64,000 nt of DNA from Ceratopteris richardii (taxonomy: Eukaryota; Streptophyta; Polypodiopsida; Polypodiales; Pteridaceae): NCBI GenBank assembly GCA_020310875.1, contig CM035437.1:47578924-47642923 (forward strand), in the 5' to 3' direction. Shown in pieces: positions 43,829-55,960 of the stretch. The translations under genes and the position numbers were made by a program. Each line of letters begins with the position of its first letter. Position 1 is the stretch's first letter. The notes beneath the pieces were generated by a model, which searched no databases, was not told the origin of the DNA, and saw only the letters and a list, made by a program, of their open reading frames with translations.

Positions 43829-45432
43829 CTATAGTCCAATCATAGATTTGAACCTGCTTAACTTTACTCCATCTAATGCTTTGGTCATCATATCTGCAAA
43901 TTGTTGTTGAGTGGATACATATGAGAGCTCAATTTCCTTGCTTGTGATTTTATCCCTTACATAAAGATGATGGCCTCTATGTGCTTGGTCCATAGCCTCC
44001 TTTGTTGTATCATCTTCCTCTCTAATTCCTTGGATTCTCAAGACATTTCTCTTTGATGTGATTTGATAAATTATATATGGCACAAGGCGATCTCTCCTCT
44101 TGCCTTTTCTACGTCCTCTGCCTCTTCTTCTTGAACATTTACCTCTACCTACAAAATTATCTTTAGAGGTACTTCCTTGATCATCAAATTTCTTAGCTTT
44201 TCCTTTGTTTTCCTTGTATTTGTTCTCCTCTGTATAGAGAGCAGAGACTCTCGACATGTGTTAGGTACTTCTTGAGGCATTCAAACACTTCATTCTTACT
44301 CTTAATAAAGTTAAGAATGGTCTGCCTAGTATGATCATCAACAAAGGAAACATAATACCTTGATCTTGCTAATGAAGGTCCTTGACTTGGTCCCCACACA
44401 TGAGTGTGTACTAAGTAAAAAAGGTTGCTGTGGATGTAGCCTTTGTGGTTGATTTTTTATCTTTGTTCCTTCCCAATTTGACATTCATCACATTTGTTGA
44501 GCATGTGTTGCTTTGATATGTTTGGTAGCCCTGTAACAATTTGATCCCTACACATATCTTTCAAGGTTATTTTATTCATGTGAGAAAGTCTCTTGTGTGA
44601 CACTTCAAGCTCACTTAGGGTTTGAGACCCAAAGTTGAATAGAGATATGTTCCTTGTTTATCATACTTTAAAAGTAAAGAGCCTATCATGCTTCTCACCT
44701 CTAGCTATCTTCTTGAAACCTTGACATGGATCTTCCACAAAGGCTCCATGTTAACCTTACTCACAATGTTTTTCCTTCCATTGGAAGATTTGAAATTACC
44801 AATCTTCTCCACAGTGTGCTTAGTGTCATTTTATGTTTGTAATGTATGTCTATATTTTGGACTTTCCAAGTCAGATAGAAGAGCAATGTTGTTTGAGACA
44901 TGGTTTGAAGATCCTGAATCTATATGAAACAAATGATCATCTTCTTTACCTTTCTGTGGGTCAGATTAATAAAAAGCAATGAGTCTTCATGTGGTTGATC
45001 TTTTGAATAATTGTTGAAGATCCTTCTATTATGAATCTTATTGTTGATGTTGAAGTTGTTCCACCTCTGCCTCTAGTGTTTCCAAATCCATGTCTTCGAC
45101 CTCCTTTTTGAGTCCTTCCACTGAACCAAAATTGTCGCCAGTGTGGTTGGTCTTCTCATAGATGGCACAAGGTTAAACATTTTGAACTTTTGATTTTTCA
45201 TGCTTTGCTCCTTTCTTCCCTTTCCAATCACTCTTGCTTGCATAATTATCTTGGAAAATTTCTTCTTCATCATCTTCCTTCTTCTTGCCTTTGTGCTTCT
45301 TGTCTTTCTTATGTGCAAAAGAGCACTTGTAGTATTAGCTTGATGAGGGTTACTTTTATTCACATTATTGTTGGCCTCTTGGTTGAAGAGTTTTCCAAGG
45401 AATATGTTGAAGTCTCGGGTTTGTACAACCAT
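43829..45432 (-). pseudogene. Copia element L, scrambled gag/integrase/RNase H
   Basis: Minus strand, from the right: gag C-terminus (45432-45060), protease and pre-integrase (44960-44440), and integrase start (44399-44262, MWGPSQGPSLARSRYY, FVDDHTR). Then comes a second gag C-terminal piece (44257-43985, ALYTEENKYKENKGKAKK, Arg/Gly-rich, damaged knuckle). It is followed at once by the RNase H end (43980-43829, DKITSKEIELSYVSTQQQFADMMTKALDG) and the polypurine tract. Most of integrase, all RT and most of RNase H are missing. The gag piece and RNase H tail form one open 142-codon chimera. Confidence 0.8.
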
Positions 45433-45630
45433 GATTATCCTTCAAGCTCTCTCTTTCTCTATTTCTTTTTGTTTCCTAATTTCTCTTTTGAATTTTTTTT
45501 GCAAGAGCTTTTTGGTGTTCTTTTTTGTTTGAAAAGAGACGACATCGATTGTTCTTTGATGAGTGATCTGAAGGAAATTACATCGATGTTAAGTGATTTA
45601 TGAACATGCATGTATTGTTTTATTCTTATT

Positions 45631-45632
45631 AA

Positions 45633-45665
<33 letters not shown>

Positions 45666-45719
45666 AAGAGAAAGAGAGAGAAAGAGAGAGAGAGATAGAG
45701 AAATGAAAGAGAAAGAGAG
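45631..45719 (+). repeat. (GA)n-rich simple repeat
   Basis: AGAGAG runs with occasional AAAG; borders a large CA-rich tract. Confidence 0.95.
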
Positions 45720-45759
45720 TTAAAATTAATGTTTGTTAATGTTTACTGTTGGTTTTAGA

Positions 45760-46881
45760 GCATACACACACATATACACACACACACACACACTCACATG
45801 CATACATACACACACATGCATACATACACACACATGCATAGTCATGCATATACATGCATACATATGCACATGCATATGTATACAAACATACACACATGCA
45901 CACACACACATATATATATACACTCACATATGCATACACAATAATATGTGTACACACACATACAGACACATACACTCTCACATGCATACACACATAAGGG
46001 AAACACATAAACATACACACACACACACTCACATACACACATACACACATATTCATAGACACAATGTTTCACACATACACACATAGACACACATATATAC
46101 ACACTCACATGCATACATACACATTCATGCATGTTCATGCATACAAACACACATGTACATACACACCCGTATAAATACACACATGCATATGCATACATAC
46201 AGAGACACAAATATACATACATGCATGCACACACATACAAACATCCACATACATACACATATGCACACACATCTGCATGCACATATACTTACATGCATAT
46301 ATACACACAAAAGAGACACACATATACACACATAGACACACATACACATACACGTACATACACATACACGTACATACACACATATACACATACAGACATA
46401 TACACATACACACACATATACATACATACACATACACATAGGCACACATAAACACATACACATATATACACATGCATACACACATACACACATGTTTTAG
46501 AGTTAGGGTTTTAGGGTTTGATTTTTACATACGCACACATGCATACACACAGATACACATATACACACATATAGATATACAAATATATATATATAAACAT
46601 ACACACATATGCATGTTTCAGGGTTAGGGTTCTAGGATTAAGGTTTAACATACATTCAATCATGCATACACACATACACATATATATACACACATACATA
46701 CATATACATATTTTAGGGTTAGCCACACATGCATACACACACGTACACACATATAAACATACAAATGTATATACACACATATACATGTTTTAGGATTAGG
46801 GCTTTAAGATTAGGGTTTAAGGGGTTTTACATACAAACAAACATGCATACACACATATACATACACACACATGCACACATA
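45760..46881 (+). repeat. CA/CATA-rich tract with telomere-like inserts
   Basis: About 1.1 kb of irregular (CA)n, CATACA, CATGCATA units. Four short islands of degenerate TTTAGGG sequence interrupt it at about 46496-46520, 46615-46648, 46711-46725 and 46787-46823. Long frames on both strands here (Tyr/Cys/Val- or Thr/His-rich) are artefacts of the repeat. Confidence 0.9.
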
Positions 46882-47111
46882 TGTTGATATATTGAGGTAG
46901 TTATGCATGCAAACACACTAAGACTGTTGGGGCACTTTTTTCCCTCTTTAGGATATTCTTTTCCCCAGCTTGTATATAGGCCTAATGCCCTAATGAGTCA
47001 CTTATATTGGTAGAATCTAGTGGTAATACATTCACTAATATGTGTTGTGCTCCAAGATTCTTCTTCTTGCTTGTGTTGTAGGCATGCCTCTGTAGAACTC
47101 AAACTCTAACA
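46882..47111 (+). repeat. 5' LTR of B3, 230 bp
   Basis: It starts TGTTGATATATTGAGG inside the CA tract and ends CTCTAACA. Same length as the B2 LTR. A TATA-like TTGTATATAGG is near 46970. Confidence 0.9.
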
Positions 47112-47113
47112 AT

Positions 47114-47125
47114 TGGTATCAGAGC
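47114..47125 (+). other. Primer-binding site of B3
   Basis: TGGTATCAGAGC, perfect, two bases after the LTR end. Confidence 0.93.
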
Positions 47126-47435
47126 ACATCATCGCTTCATCTAGGGCATCCTCGACATCCCTTCAGTCACAATCTCAGAATCACACGAAATTTGGTGCTC
47201 AGGGTGATTAGGAGATCAAAACTGCTTTGCTTTGTCATGCTGAAATCTTGATCTGAGCTACTACCATGGCCCTTGTGTAGATATATTTGTCTCTTGGTGC
47301 AAAAGATATATAGAAGTTTTGGTTCGCCAGTATAAGCATCTTGAAGTTTGCTACATGTTTAGTAGAACTTGATAGAGTAGTTCTATTCAGCTTTTTGAGA
47401 TACACTCAATTTTTTGCATGAGGGTATTCTAGTCA

Positions 47436-48340
47436 GTGGCCATGGCTGGAAGTAGTAATGTATTCCATATGTTGGATCTTGAGGATAATTTGGATGGTAC
47501 CTATTACCCATTATGGGATTATATGATGCGACATGTATTAGTTGCGAAAGGAATATGGAATATTATGCAAGGTGTTGAAAAAAATCCTATTACACCTCGA
47601 AACATGGTTGCTGAAGGTGATGCAGGTGGCATTGAAAATGATGATATTCTTCATGTTCTTGTTCATGCTGCAATTCCTCTTGCACCTACTGTAGAGAAAA
47701 TTTCTTGGGATGGAAAAGATGCTCACGCACATGCATTGATAGCCTTGTTTGTCAAACATGCCATTATTCCTCACATTTGCTCTTGCAGAACAACTAAGGA
47801 TGCTTGGGATAAGCTTACCACTTTATACCAGGCAGAGGATCATGCTGCTTATCTCTAAGAACATTTGGAGAGTGAGCACATGAATAAAGGAGATTCCACG
47901 GATAGTTTTCTAACAAAGATGAAACATTTGGAACAATTGATTTTTGTTGATGAAGTCTTACATGGAAATTCACTTGTGCAAGCTATTTTGAATGGTCTTG
48001 ATCCATATCAAAGTTTTGCTTCTACTCTTCATTTGATGATGAAACATAATCCAAATGCCGTAACATTTGAGGAGTTATTCTCTGTTCTATTGCAAGAAGC
48101 TAAGTCTAGGCATAACAAGCCCATTATGTGTGTTGCACATCAAGCTTCACTTGCTAGTCAGAAGGGAAAAGGTAAATGGAGCTCTTCTACTAGTAAGCAA
48201 AAATGTGCTAATTTTGCATAATCAAAGAAGGATGATAGAGAGGAGAAGAAAACAAAAAAGAAAAAACTATTTTGCAAATGGTGTAAAGGAGATGAACATG
48301 TCATTAAGAGCTATCCAAAACTAGCTACTAAAGAGGTAAG
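47436..48340 (+). pseudogene. Family B gag (B3)
   Basis: The start is probably ATG 47442 or 47436. It contains DGTYYPLWDYMMRHVL, KGIWNIMQGVEK, the CSCRTTKDAWDKL core and FLTKMKHLEQL. A TAA at 47856, a stop at 48219 and a frameshift split it. The zinc knuckle near 48270-48310 (CKWCKGDEHVIKSYP) has Tyr for the last Cys. Same family as B1 and B2. Confidence 0.88.
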
Positions 48341-48356
48341 GAAGAAAGAGGCTAGA

Positions 48357-49460
48357 ATGGTTATTGTAGAGGCCTCTACACCCAAAACAAAGTCTGCAAA
48401 TCTTGTGCAGAATGAAGAATGGGCATTTACCATTGTTTGTTGTTATGAATCATCTTCTCATGAACATTCTATGTGTACAGTAGGCTCAAATGTTTGCTAC
48501 TTTAATAGTGGGACAACCAAACATATTATCTCACAGTGTATTTTCTTCACTTCACTCAAGCGTGCCCCCATAGGGAGTACTATAACATGCGCCAACAAAT
48601 CCACTTATCCTATCATGGGAGTTGGTAAGATCATTCTATCTACTACTGATGGTAGTCCTTTTACATGATCAAATGCTTTATATCAAGAAGAATTTGTTAT
48701 CAGTTTCAGCTTTAGCCAAGATTGTCTTCGTTGTGAAAATTTTTAATGATAAATGTGCAATTCATGATCTATCAAATGGTGATGTCATTATTTTTTCTCC
48801 CATATTATGTCATGGGTTGTATAAGCTCATAGACTATGAAAAATCTATGAATGATTGAGCATGTGCAGTACATGATTCTCTAGATATGTCAAATGCAAAG
48901 CTTTGGCATGCACACTTTGGTCATTTGAATTTTTCTAGTTTGCTACACTTGTAGAAATTGCAAATGGTGTCCTCTCTGCCAAAACTTGAGACACCTCATG
49001 AACATGTATGTGAAGGCTGTATTTTGGAAAAAATGCAGCGTTCCTCTTTCCCAAAAGATGGTTCAATTCAAGCTAATAAAAAAATGCAATTGGTTTATAG
49101 TGATGTCTATGGTCCTATGGAGACACTTTCTTTTAAGAACTATCTTTACTTCTGCCTTTCATTCATGATTTTTCTAGGCATGCATGGGTATATCCATTGA
49201 AAACAAATTCTGAAGTGCTTATGTGCTTCAAACAGTTTCTGGTTTTGTCTAAAAATATATCAGCATGTAAAATGGGAACCCTTGTTCTCATCAAGGGGCA
49301 AAATTTACGTCTTCTGATTTTAATGCATTTTTGGTTGAACGTGGGATAAAACATCAGTGTACAATGCCATATACACCTCAACAAAATGGAGTTGTTAAAT
49401 GAAAGAACAGGTCACTCATGGAGATGACGAGGTGTATGGTCAAAGGGTTAGGCTTTACCA
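48357..49460 (+). pseudogene. B3 protease, zinc-binding region and integrase start
   Basis: The protease motif reads CYFNSGTTKHI, with Asn in place of the catalytic Asp. After a stop at 48666, the pre-integrase part follows (KKNLLSVSALAK, LWHAHFGHLNFSSL, CEGCILEKMQRSSF). The integrase core starts QLVYSDVYGPME, with the first Asp kept. It degrades from 49197 on, with TPQQNGVV-like sequence near 49375. Several stops and frameshifts. Confidence 0.85.
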
Positions 49461-50370
49461 CATATTTTCTAGCTTGAGGTTGTTATGTGTGCATCATATG
49501 TACTTAACAAGTGTCCCACTAAAGCATTGCACTCTATCACTCCATATGAGGCTTGGCATGGTCGTAAGCCATCTATTGCTCACCTGCATGTTTTTGGTTG
49601 TTTGGCATATGCATTAGTGCCTGAACAACAACGTAGGAAATTGGATGATAAAGTGTGAAATGTATTTTTGTTGGGTACAGTTCTAAAAGCAAAGTCTATC
49701 ATTTGTATCCTCCACAGAGTAAACGCATTTTGGTTAGTCGGGATGTTGCTTTTGTGGAAGATGCTATTCAGCCATTACTTTCGTGTACTAAGGAGACATC
49801 ATTTAGCTTAAAAGACATGTATGACACTTTGCTGCCTCTTTTTACAAGTGGAAAGTCTAGTGCTAGTCTAAATGAGGAGACTTTTCAGCCTTTACAGGTT
49901 TCATGTGATGATGCTGATCATTTCATTTCTAATGCAGATTTACATGATGCACTTGTTGATGAGAGAGTTGATATTGAGGAGGCAAAAACTATGCCAAACT
50001 GGTTGGTGCAAACTTTGCATGATAGAAAATTAGATGCACCTCTCTCATATCATACTCATTCTCGCTCTCATAGTGCTTCTTTTTTATCAGATTCCAATGC
50101 TATGGTTGCCTCTAGTCTTTCTGATGAGCATGAGGCTGTTTTGTTTGATGAAGCACAAAATTCTAAAAATTGGATGGTTGTTATTCAATCAGAATATGAT
50201 GCTATCATGAAAATGGTACCTAGACTTTATGTGACTTGCCTCCTAGCAAGAAGGCCATTGGCACTAAGTGGGTATACAAGCTAAAGCATAAGCATGATGG
50301 AACAATTGACAGGTATAAGGCTAGGCTTCTTGAACAGGGTTATGATCATGAAAGAGGCATTGATTTTTTA
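49461..50370 (+). pseudogene. B3 integrase C-terminus, linker and RT start
   Basis: After a frameshift, 49540-49800 gives the integrase C-terminal part (HVFGCLAYALVPEQQRRKLDD). A 209-codon open stretch at 49655-50284 covers SRDVAFVEDAIQ and the linker, then RT starts (NWMVVIQSEYDAIMK). A frameshift at about 50215 precedes KARLLEQGYDHERGID, and the element is cut at about 50370 by element H in the opposite orientation. Confidence 0.85.
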
Positions 50371-52735
50371 TGAAGCCTAGCTACATATCTCCTCTCTACC
50401 TCTTCAATATCTTCATCCTGGAATGGAACTTTGGAAGCATACCATGGTTTGAGTTCATTAAAACCTACATCTCTAGATATCCTTAACTCCTTTCTATTAG
50501 GGTTGAAGCACCTATAACCTTTTTGCTTCATACCATAACCAATATACATACATCTTTCAGCCCTTGCATCCATCTTACCTCACGATTATTGTGACACATG
50601 TGTGCAGCATACACTTCCAAAGATTCTAATGTGTGAAAGGTTATGTTTACTTCCACTCCATGTCTCCTCTAGTTTCATGTCATGTACTCCTGATGTGGGA
50701 CACCTACTCATTAAGTACACATTAGTAGGTACAACATGCACCCAATATGTTAAAGGCAAATTCATTCCATTTAACATACTCCTAAAAATTCTTGCAATAT
50801 ACCTATTCTTCCTCTCTAAGGCCCCATTTTTTTGGAGAGTATATCTCCAAGTGAATTGCCTATCTCCTCCTAAACTTGTGCCTTGAATCTTTTGGAAACA
50901 TCAAAAAACAACTAATTTTTGCTTTATACAGTAGAACCATATTTTTCTTGAGTAGTCATCAATGAAGGTTACAAAATACCTATTAGCTACAAGAGAGGGC
51001 TTTTTGGTTGGCCCCCACACATCTGTGTGCGCAACATCTAATACACCATGAGCTACATATCCCTTCTTCTTGAAGGGCTTCATGGTAAATGTACCTAGTT
51101 AGCAAGCTTCGCACATCTCATGCAACATTAGTAATGAAAAATGTGCTAAATTGCTTACAAAGTGCCTCCTCTCCATGTCTTTCAACCTTTGAATGTTGAT
51201 GTGACCACACCTTTTGTGCCACAAATCTAAGTCTGCAATCTTCTTGTCTCCAAAGGTGATGAACATTTCCTTATTTCTTTGCCCTTTTGCAAATGTCAAA
51301 CTAAACATCCTTCCTTCCTTTTTTCGTTCGACTATCATCTCATAGACATTCCTTGCGTCTTCAATAAAGAATCCTTTATGGTTGAACACTACTTGGTATC
51401 CCTTTTCAACAATCTGTCCTATAGAGATTAAGTCCTTTTTAATAGTATGAACATGCAAATGTTTTGTATCTCATGCTTGTTTTGTCTGCAGTCTCCACAA
51501 AGCCTCTTTTCTTGGGTGCTTGAAGATAGCTGAACTACTCCTCTCTACCTGACATATGGTTACTACAGCCATTATCTCTATACCACACCTCATAAATATG
51601 GTTGACCTTCACTAGTATGCTTCAAAGCTAAAAAATGCTTATTTTTTGAATTGGTTGAGTAGTTAACATAGTTACCTTGCCCTTTGTAATTTTTCCCACC
51701 TTGCTTTTACCAACAATCTTTTGGATAATGTCCTTGCTTCCCACAATTGAATCAGCCATTTGAATTGGAATAGCATTTACCTCCATATCATCCTCCTCTA
51801 TCTCTTCTTCTTTGTCATGCTCTTAATGATTCACCTTCATCTTGGCTTGACCGACTCCCTTGATAGCTTTGGTTGCCTTGCTGATAGTTGTTTCTACCTC
51901 TCCTCTTGAAGCACATCCATTGCCTTTACCTTGTCCTCCTTTCCCTGCATATAAGAGCTGGTCTTGGCTTCCCTTTGACTTGTTGCCTCCATCATTGAGC
52001 TCCTTAGTAACCATGAGATAAATAAATTTCTCAAAATCAAGTAATGAATCCCTTACATACACAGAGGTTGTGATTCCCTTCCATTCAAATCATCTTCTTT
52101 AAGCCCATTAAGTGTGTGGGAAACTAGGTCTACATCATCTATGACACATCCTATTGACCCAAGTGCATTGGAGGTATCTTTTCCTTTGAGCATGAAGTCA
52201 TTAATGCCTTGATTTGATGACTTCCTAAGGTTGTTGAGATCGTTCTTGAGCTGAATTTTCTTAGCCTTTGTAGAGATGGAATGCAACCTTTCTAGGCACC
52301 CCGAAACCTTCTTAGGTGTATCTAAGTGTTGGATATGACCTATCATGGAGCTGCTTATGCATTTAGATAGAATGAAGATCACTCCCCTATCCCATTCTTC
52401 CCACACTCTAATGGCTCTCTATTGATTTGTAGTAGGCATATGTAGATATATGTATGGCTTCACCTTAGTGCCACTAACCAACCCCAAAAGACACTTTCCC
52501 ATGAGGAAGTTAGAGATTTTAAACTTCCAAGGTTGGTAATTGCACTTTTCAAGCTTCACAATTTGAGTATCATAGACTCCCATTGTGTATGAGACTATAA
52601 AACGCCTCCTAGTCCCTCCTTGGATGTGAAAAAGAATGATATTTTCACTTCCAACAAAAGCTTCCACTTGTCTTGGACTTTGATGATCATAGAAGCTCCC
52701 CCTTGCTTCAAATGCTTCTTCAAATCTTCTTGGTC
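50371..52735 (-). pseudogene. Copia element H, gag to integrase C-terminus
   Basis: Minus strand, from the right: gag from about ATG 52583 (YDTQIVKLEKCNYQPWKFKI), core at 52406-52053, and C-terminus 52062-51823. The zinc knuckle near 51706-51750 (FNCGKQGHYPKDCW) has its first Cys turned into a stop. Pre-integrase is at 51458-51099 (LWHKRCGHINIQRL, MCEAC), integrase 51083-50901 (HTDVWGPTKKPSLVANRYFVTFIDD), and C-terminal parts 50777-50346. It is a close relative of A1. The piece between 50901 and 50777 is too short for the rest of the catalytic core, so it has a deletion. It stops before the linker. No LTR. Confidence 0.85.
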
Positions 52736-52739
52736 TCTT

Positions 52740-52759
52740 TATATATATATATATATATA
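52740..52759. repeat. (AT)n microsatellite
   Basis: Short AT run at the right border of element H. Confidence 0.95.
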
Positions 52760-53799
52760 CACACACATAGAGAAACATGTTTTTGTCTCCACAAAGTTGT
52801 GCCAAGCATGTGATTTTTAATAAGATAAACGTTGGTCATTTGAACTAAATATAGTTGTACAAGTATACTGATTGTGTTGTCTATAATCTGTATCTCTTTT
52901 AATTTAAGCAGTCATGGAGCATGCTAATATGTATCTTACCCAATCTCAGTAAAAAAGTTGGCAACATTCTTGTGAGGTTTGAATTTTTCTATTTAAATTC
53001 ACTTGTTGCTATTGTTCTGTCATTGAAACCAATATGATACTCTCAGAAAGAGTACAAAAATGTGTTGAGTTGCGTGCAGATCAAGAAGGTGAGAAACCTT
53101 TAAATCCTTTCCATACTCCAAATTATACCATATTCAAGGAGTTTCTAATAGTTACATATACAAATACATATATACACAGACACGTACATGCATACACATA
53201 CATACATACATATCATACATGCACACATACACACAAACACACATATATAGATGCGTTCATACATACATACACACATACATACATGCATATTAACATACAT
53301 GCACAAATACATATACTACATACATACCTACACAAAAATAATACTCACATATTTGTGTAGGTTGTATATGGGATATGTATGGAGTTACATATACACACAT
53401 TGATATGCACATATACCTACAAACATATACACATACGAAATTCTGCCAATTTCGGGATCAACCTGCATGAAGAAAGGTTACAAATCAATCCACATACCTC
53501 TTTTAATGTTGGTTTTACCACTTAAAGATTGAACCCAGCATACTATCCGAACAAAGAAATGCGCTAGCTGCTGATAAACCATTGGGTTTCAGCAATGATA
53601 TGCAGAGCATCACTTGCCTCCTCAGAGAAGAATATGTGAAAGTTATTGCGCAGATAGATATTGTATCTCCAGTGACGGCTTTGAGAGGACGTTTTGCAAG
53701 GACGTCTCATCCATAAAACACGGCATTCAGGGACCACACCTGACAGCCTCTCCCAGCCATTAACCTTTTTTTACAAAAAGAATAGATTGATGAGGAGTT

Positions 53800-54136
53800 T
53801 TATAGGAGCATGATATCTGAAAGCGCGTGAAGAAGGTCACATCGAACGACTGAACGCTGAGAATGGCTTAGCTTGCCGCCATGCTCTATTCTCTTATTTA
53901 CCGGAATCAGTTCTCCAACCAGACAGCCCACATGTAGCAAATTAATCGATCCTTTCATAGGAGGATGACACAGTGAAAGCGCGTGGAGAAGGACGTCGCA
54001 TTTCACGACAGAACGCGGAGGATATCTTAGCTTGCAAAAGCGCTTGATTCTCCTCATCAACGTAATCAACTACTCCAAAACGACGTTGTTTGTCTATAGT
54101 GCAGCTGCTGCATTCCGCGACAAGGCAGTTAAGCAC
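53800..54136 (-). other. Recurring minus-strand peptide units, copy 1 (possible exon or chance)
   Basis: Two overlapping minus-strand frames: 54136-53942 (TIDKQRRFGVVDYVDEENQ, AKISSAFCREM) and 54069-53800 (HPPMKGSINLLHVGCLVGELIPV, VRCDLLHAL). Both peptides recur, with mainly conservative changes, at 54160-54400 and 57911-58541. I know no family for either. Two reading frames overlap in part, so at most one can be a constrained protein. Confidence 0.35.
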
Positions 54137-54159
54137 ATAGGAGATAGCAATGCTTTATG

Positions 54160-54430
54160 CTCTTAGTTACCGGAATCAGTTCTACAACCCGACAGCCCAC
54201 ATGTAGCAAATCAATCGATAGTTTAATTGGAGGATGATACATCGAAAGCGCGTGAAGAAGGAGGTCACATTTCTCGACAGAAGGCGGAGGATAGCTTAGC
54301 TAGCAACAGTGCTTCATTCTCCTCATCAACGTCATCGACTATTCCATAACGACGTTCTTTGTCTATAGTCCAGCTGGTACATATAGGGACAGGGCAAGTT
54401 AAACACAGAGGAGAAGCCACACTTCCTCCA
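54160..54430 (-). repeat. Tandem copy of the unit at 53880-54140
   Basis: Repeats the ACCGGAATCAGTTCT, ACAGCCCACATGTAGCAAAT and AAAGCGCGTG..GAAGGA blocks, then the TCATCAACGTCATCGACTATTCC block. Spacing between the two units is about 285 bases. The later unit is closer to the one at 58125-58340 than to its neighbour. Confidence 0.75.
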
Positions 54431-54469
54431 CAGAAATTCATAGAAGAGACCTACCCTCCAGAAAAGTTT

Positions 54470-54498
<29 letters not shown>
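54470..54498 (+). repeat. (GA)n microsatellite, duplication copy 1
   Basis: Counterpart of the longer GA run at 58423-58471. Confidence 0.95.
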
Positions 54499-54501
<3 letters not shown>

Positions 54502-54594
54502 CATGTAGCATCACAAAGGTTGAGGACGAGGAAATCTGAAAAAGATTTAGAATTTTCACGTATGACAAGCTTTATTTGTTTACCAAATGTTTCT

Positions 54595-54720
54595 TTTGTG
54601 ATAGACGCGACCTTGACTAGGGAAGCAAACTAGAGAACTCATGCTTAGAATGTAAACGTTTATGATAGAAGCCACCCTGACTAGGGAAGCAAAATAGAGA
54701 ACACATGCTTTGAATGTGAA
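54595..54720 (+). repeat. Short tandem duplication (~60 bp unit)
   Basis: The block GTGATAGACGC..CTTGACTAGGGAAGCAAA..GAACTCATGCTT repeats at once as TATGATAGAAGCC..CTGACTAGGGAAGCAAAA..GAACACATGCTT. The second duplication copy (58560-58625) has only one such unit. Confidence 0.8.
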
Positions 54721-54845
54721 TGGTATATGATAAAGCTATCAGTATTGCATATAAACGGTGAGAGATAATTCGAGTGTCTTTTTTTTTCAAGGAAAATGAG
54801 AGGCATGCTAAGTGCATTCCTAAGAATTGAGGTCCTCATTATGGT

Positions 54846-55374
54846 CATGATCAATATAGTCACGTGCAATCTTCAGCAACCCTCCCTCTACCATAGATCT
54901 TTATGGTTTTGCTTTTTGGCAGACATATTTTTTCGAGAGTCTCATCAATCTCTCAAACTAAAACATCGACTGAGTGCTTTTAGTACCAACAAACTCTGTT
55001 TCATCCACTAAATGGATGATAAGATGAACCTAAATATCAAGAAGGAAGTTGGAAATCCTGCATCATATAAAGAAGCTCTCTACATTCATGCTTCTTTTAT
55101 GGAATTCATTTCTGGTTTATTCTTTAAAGGTTATCCAAATATCATTAGAATTATAAAATAATTAGAAGTATTGTTGAATGAATAAAAATATGAATTTAAT
55201 TTAATATAAGCATAAATAAATGATCGATACCTTTCATGCAAATAAAAGCAATATATGATATCTTTTACTTCTTTTGTTTTACATCCATTAATAACAAGAG
55301 AAAAACATGATGCACACATAATTATATTGATCAATTAAACATCTTAAAAATCAAATAATATATCTAATGAGAAA
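54846..55374. other. Spacer between duplication copies
   Basis: AT-rich, no recognisable feature. Confidence 0.3.
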
Positions 55375-55523
55375 AAAACATGTTTTTACCTTGACAAAGT
55401 TGTCCCAATCATGTGATTTTCAATAAGATAAAGGTCGATAATCTCAAGTAAATATGTTTCCTACAGAAGCTTCATATCATATATAGGTGTATACCATATT
55501 CAAGGATTTTCTGCTGCTTACAT

Positions 55524-55539
<16 letters not shown>

Positions 55540-55612
<73 letters not shown>
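55540..55612. repeat. (TA)n microsatellite
   Basis: About 36 TA units preceded by (CA)n. Absent from the same position in duplication copy 1. Confidence 0.97.
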
Positions 55613-55615
<3 letters not shown>

Positions 55616-55866
55616 GTGCATGCATACACACAGATACATATAAACATATCAAACATGCACACAGACACACAAAGTCACATACATACATGCGTTCATACAT
55701 GAATACATTAATGCACACAAACATAAATACACAAATACATTTACTGCATACATACCTACACAGATATAATACTCATATATTTTTGTGGGTGTGTATGTGC
55801 TGTATGTACGTAGTACATATACACACACTAATATATGAATACATCTACATACACACACATACACTT

Positions 55867-55878
<12 letters not shown>

Positions 55879-55957
<79 letters not shown>
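55879..55957. repeat. (AT)n microsatellite
   Basis: About 39 AT units preceded by (CA)n. Confidence 0.97.

Positions 55958-55960
<3 letters not shown>

Larger units (their letters stand above)
52765..54845. repeat. Segmental duplication, copy 1
   Basis: The part 52770-53440 (ACATGTTTTTG..CCACAAAGTTGT, then TACCATATTCAAGGA and CATA-rich repeats) matches 55375-55990. The part 53455-54845 (ATCAACCTGCATG to GTGCATTCCTAAGAATT) matches 57700-58725. Order and orientation are kept. It holds three related units with minus-strand peptide TIDK..RR[FY]G[VI]VD and an HPP..LLHVGC peptide. No retroelement motif. Confidence 0.8.

Noticed and set aside
45726..46493. Long frames on both strands rich in Tyr/Cys/Val or Thr/His
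   Set aside because: They are translations of CA/TG repeats, where stop codons are rare.
47114..47125. tRNA-like match
   Set aside because: Only the 12-base primer-binding complement of a tRNA 3' end; no tRNA body.
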